DNA from: JARFQH01 sp963825595
Lineage (GTDB): Bacteria > Desulfobacterota > Desulfobacteria > Desulfobacterales > SG8-13
Direction of reading: 5' to 3'
Assembly: GCA_963825595.1 (NCBI GenBank)
Contig: CAWGUE010000013.1
Coordinates: 124,001 to 188,000 of the forward strand
Length of the DNA: 64,000 bases
Below the pieces are notes generated by a model, which made no database searches, was not told the origin of the DNA, and saw only the letters and a program-made list of their open reading frames with translations. This document shows, piece by piece, positions 62,975 to 64,000 of this stretch. The stretch's first letter is position 1. Each line of letters starts with the position of its first letter. A program made the position numbers and the translations under genes.

Positions 62975-64000
62975 TCAATGGGAATGCTCCGATAAATCTT
63001 CATGCGTATGCCCAGCGATCCGATGATGTTTTTCCCCGGATGCGTTCAACGGGTCGATGTGGATGGTGGCATTGGAAAGGTATCGCAGATGATGCAGGAG
63101 TTGGTGCCTCACGTCTTTGGCGATGTCGTGACCCTTTTCCACAGAGATATCCGGATCGACGGCGATATTGAGTTCGGCATGCAGCCTGTGGCCCAGCCAT
63201 CTTACCCGCACTTCAGAGACGTCCTCCACCCCGGGTGTATGATTCACCGCGTGTTTGATTTCATCGATGACCTCAGGATCGACACCATCGAGCAGGCGTG
63301 TGAATATAGACTTTCCGGATTCCCATACGATGCGGAAGATAGCCACCGTAATGAGCAGGCCGACAATCGGATCGGCCAGAGGAAAGCCGAGCCAAACGCC
63401 GACAGCACCGAAAAGTACCGCCAGACTGGTCAACCCGTCAACGCGTGCGTGATAACCGTCGGCGACGAGCGCGGCGCTGCCGATCTCCTTGCCGACCCGG
63501 ATGCGAAACAATGCCACGGCTTCGTTGCCCAGGAAACCAACGACAGATGCGGTGATGACGGCCCAGAGATAGGTGACGGGCTGTGGATGAAAGAATCGAT
63601 TTACGGACTCATAGCCGGCGACGAGGGCGCTGAGCAGGATCGTCAATACGATGGCGACACCGGCCAAGTCTTCGACCCGCCCGTAGCCATAGGTGAACGT
63701 GGCACTCGGTTTACGCTGAGCGAGTTTAAAGGCAATCCACAGCGGTATCGCCGTGGCGGCATCGCCGAAGTTATGAATGGTGTCTGCAAAGAGGGCCACG
63801 CTTCCCGAAAGGATGACGATGACCACCTGAAAAAGGGCCGTGGCCATTAACCCTAAAAACGACCACTTGATGGCCCAAATTCCCCGTTCGGTCGTGATGA
63901 TAGACGGGTCAATGGCACCGTGAGTGTGACCATGATCGTCATGGCCTTTGTCGTGTGTATGAGCAGAGGCGTCTTTTTTTGAATTGTAGAGGCGGAACAT
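62975..64000 (-). CDS. Cation diffusion facilitator (CDF) metal transporter
   Basis: A 341-residue CDF exporter. Histidine-rich N-terminus (HTHDKGHDDHGHTHG), six membrane segments with the metal site H-x3-D as ADTIHNFGDA and D-x3-D as VADGYHARVDG, and a ferredoxin-like cytoplasmic domain ending in another His-rich tail (HHRIAGHTHEDLSEHSH). It expels Zn2+, Co2+, Cd2+ or Fe2+ against protons. The ATG coincides with the last base of the window, so an earlier start cannot be excluded. Confidence 0.93.
   Translation of the reverse strand: MFRLYNSKKDASAHTHDKGHDDHGHTHGAIDPSIITTERGIWAIKWSFLGLMATALFQVVIVILSGSVALFADTIHNFGDAATAIPLWIAFKLAQRKPSATFTYGYGRVEDLAGVAIVLTILLSALVAGYESVNRFFHPQPVTYLWAVITASVVGFLGNEAVALFRIRVGKEIGSAALVADGYHARVDGLTSLAVLFGAVGVWLGFPLADPIVGLLITVAIFRIVWESGKSIFTRLLDGVDPEVIDEIKHAVNHTPGVEDVSEVRVRWLGHRLHAELNIAVDPDISVEKGHDIAKDVRHQLLHHLRYLSNATIHIDPLNASGEKHHRIAGHTHEDLSEHSH

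Noticed and set aside
1..64000. tRNA genes, rRNA and CRISPR arrays
   Set aside because: No TPsiC-like GGTTCGAATC block in a cloverleaf context, no rRNA-like stretch and no regularly spaced direct repeats were seen by eye; a dedicated scan could still find a tRNA.

Overview
The window reads like a chromosome segment of a free-living, GC-moderate Gram-negative bacterium, most plausibly a member of the Desulfobacterota (Desulfobacterales-like). This placement is inferred from gene families and not from a marker gene: there is no rRNA, no recognised tRNA and no CRISPR array. Supporting features are an EFR1-type flavodoxin-ferredoxin, a DGC-like zinc-binding protein, an AhpD-like CMD protein, a CX2C 'CRFCP' protein, a TRAP transporter and a corrinoid adenosyltransferase.

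Region 1 (1-7.5 kb) is accessory and AT-rich after 1.5 kb. A partial HU gene and an eroded IS1380-type transposase abut an XRE repressor / ImmA-like protease pair and a DnaB-type helicase. The XRE gene and the dnaB-like gene share one operator design, TGTTC-N9-GAACA. Then come a broken FG-GAP repeat gene run into an ECF sigma factor, and a small-protein cluster (SHOCT membrane protein, truncated DGC-like protein, CRFCP protein, CMD protein).

Region 2 (8-36 kb) is a mixed housekeeping and envelope region: SLC12-like transporter, two lytic transglycosylases, MFS plus rhodanese, FabH-like synthase, PilZ plus CBM9-like pair, DUF882 peptidase, YhbY, transketolase, radical SAM enzyme, HU, YbaK, NMNAT-like enzyme, cysteine desulfurase, TIM-barrel protein, a frameshifted EFR1-type gene, a sensor kinase, an FAD reductase and CobO. 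A 147-bp TTAA-ended MITE-like element lies at 18.5 kb.

Region 3 (36-54.5 kb) lies almost entirely on the minus strand and looks like a catabolic supercluster. It begins upstream with a polar amino-acid ABC importer, a GlcD-type FAD oxidase and an aminotransferase, and is interrupted by a UbiB-type kinase. It continues with a YgeY-like M20 hydrolase, carbamate kinase, a TRAP transporter (DctQMP), a threonine-synthase-like enzyme, a second fold-type-II PLP enzyme and a YgeW-type knotted carbamoyltransferase. The logic resembles the E. coli yge/yqe purine and diaminopropionate gene set: import a nitrogen-rich amino compound, cleave it with PLP enzymes, form carbamoyl phosphate, and make ATP with carbamate kinase.

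Region 4 (54.5-64 kb) holds stress and small-molecule genes: a cold-shock protein, RRM protein, ABM monooxygenase, UspA, MgtE, a PEMT-like methyltransferase, GYD protein, aldo-keto reductase, SDR and a CDF metal exporter. The most striking feature of the window is here. The structured 5' leader of the cold-shock gene recurs about 7 kb downstream, where it heads an 11-codon vestige of the cold-shock ORF that is ATGA-coupled to an unrelated coiled-coil/GAF protein gene. Both copies keep a 5' hairpin with compensatory sequence change and a CATCCTCC segment that can pair with the Shine-Dalgarno region.
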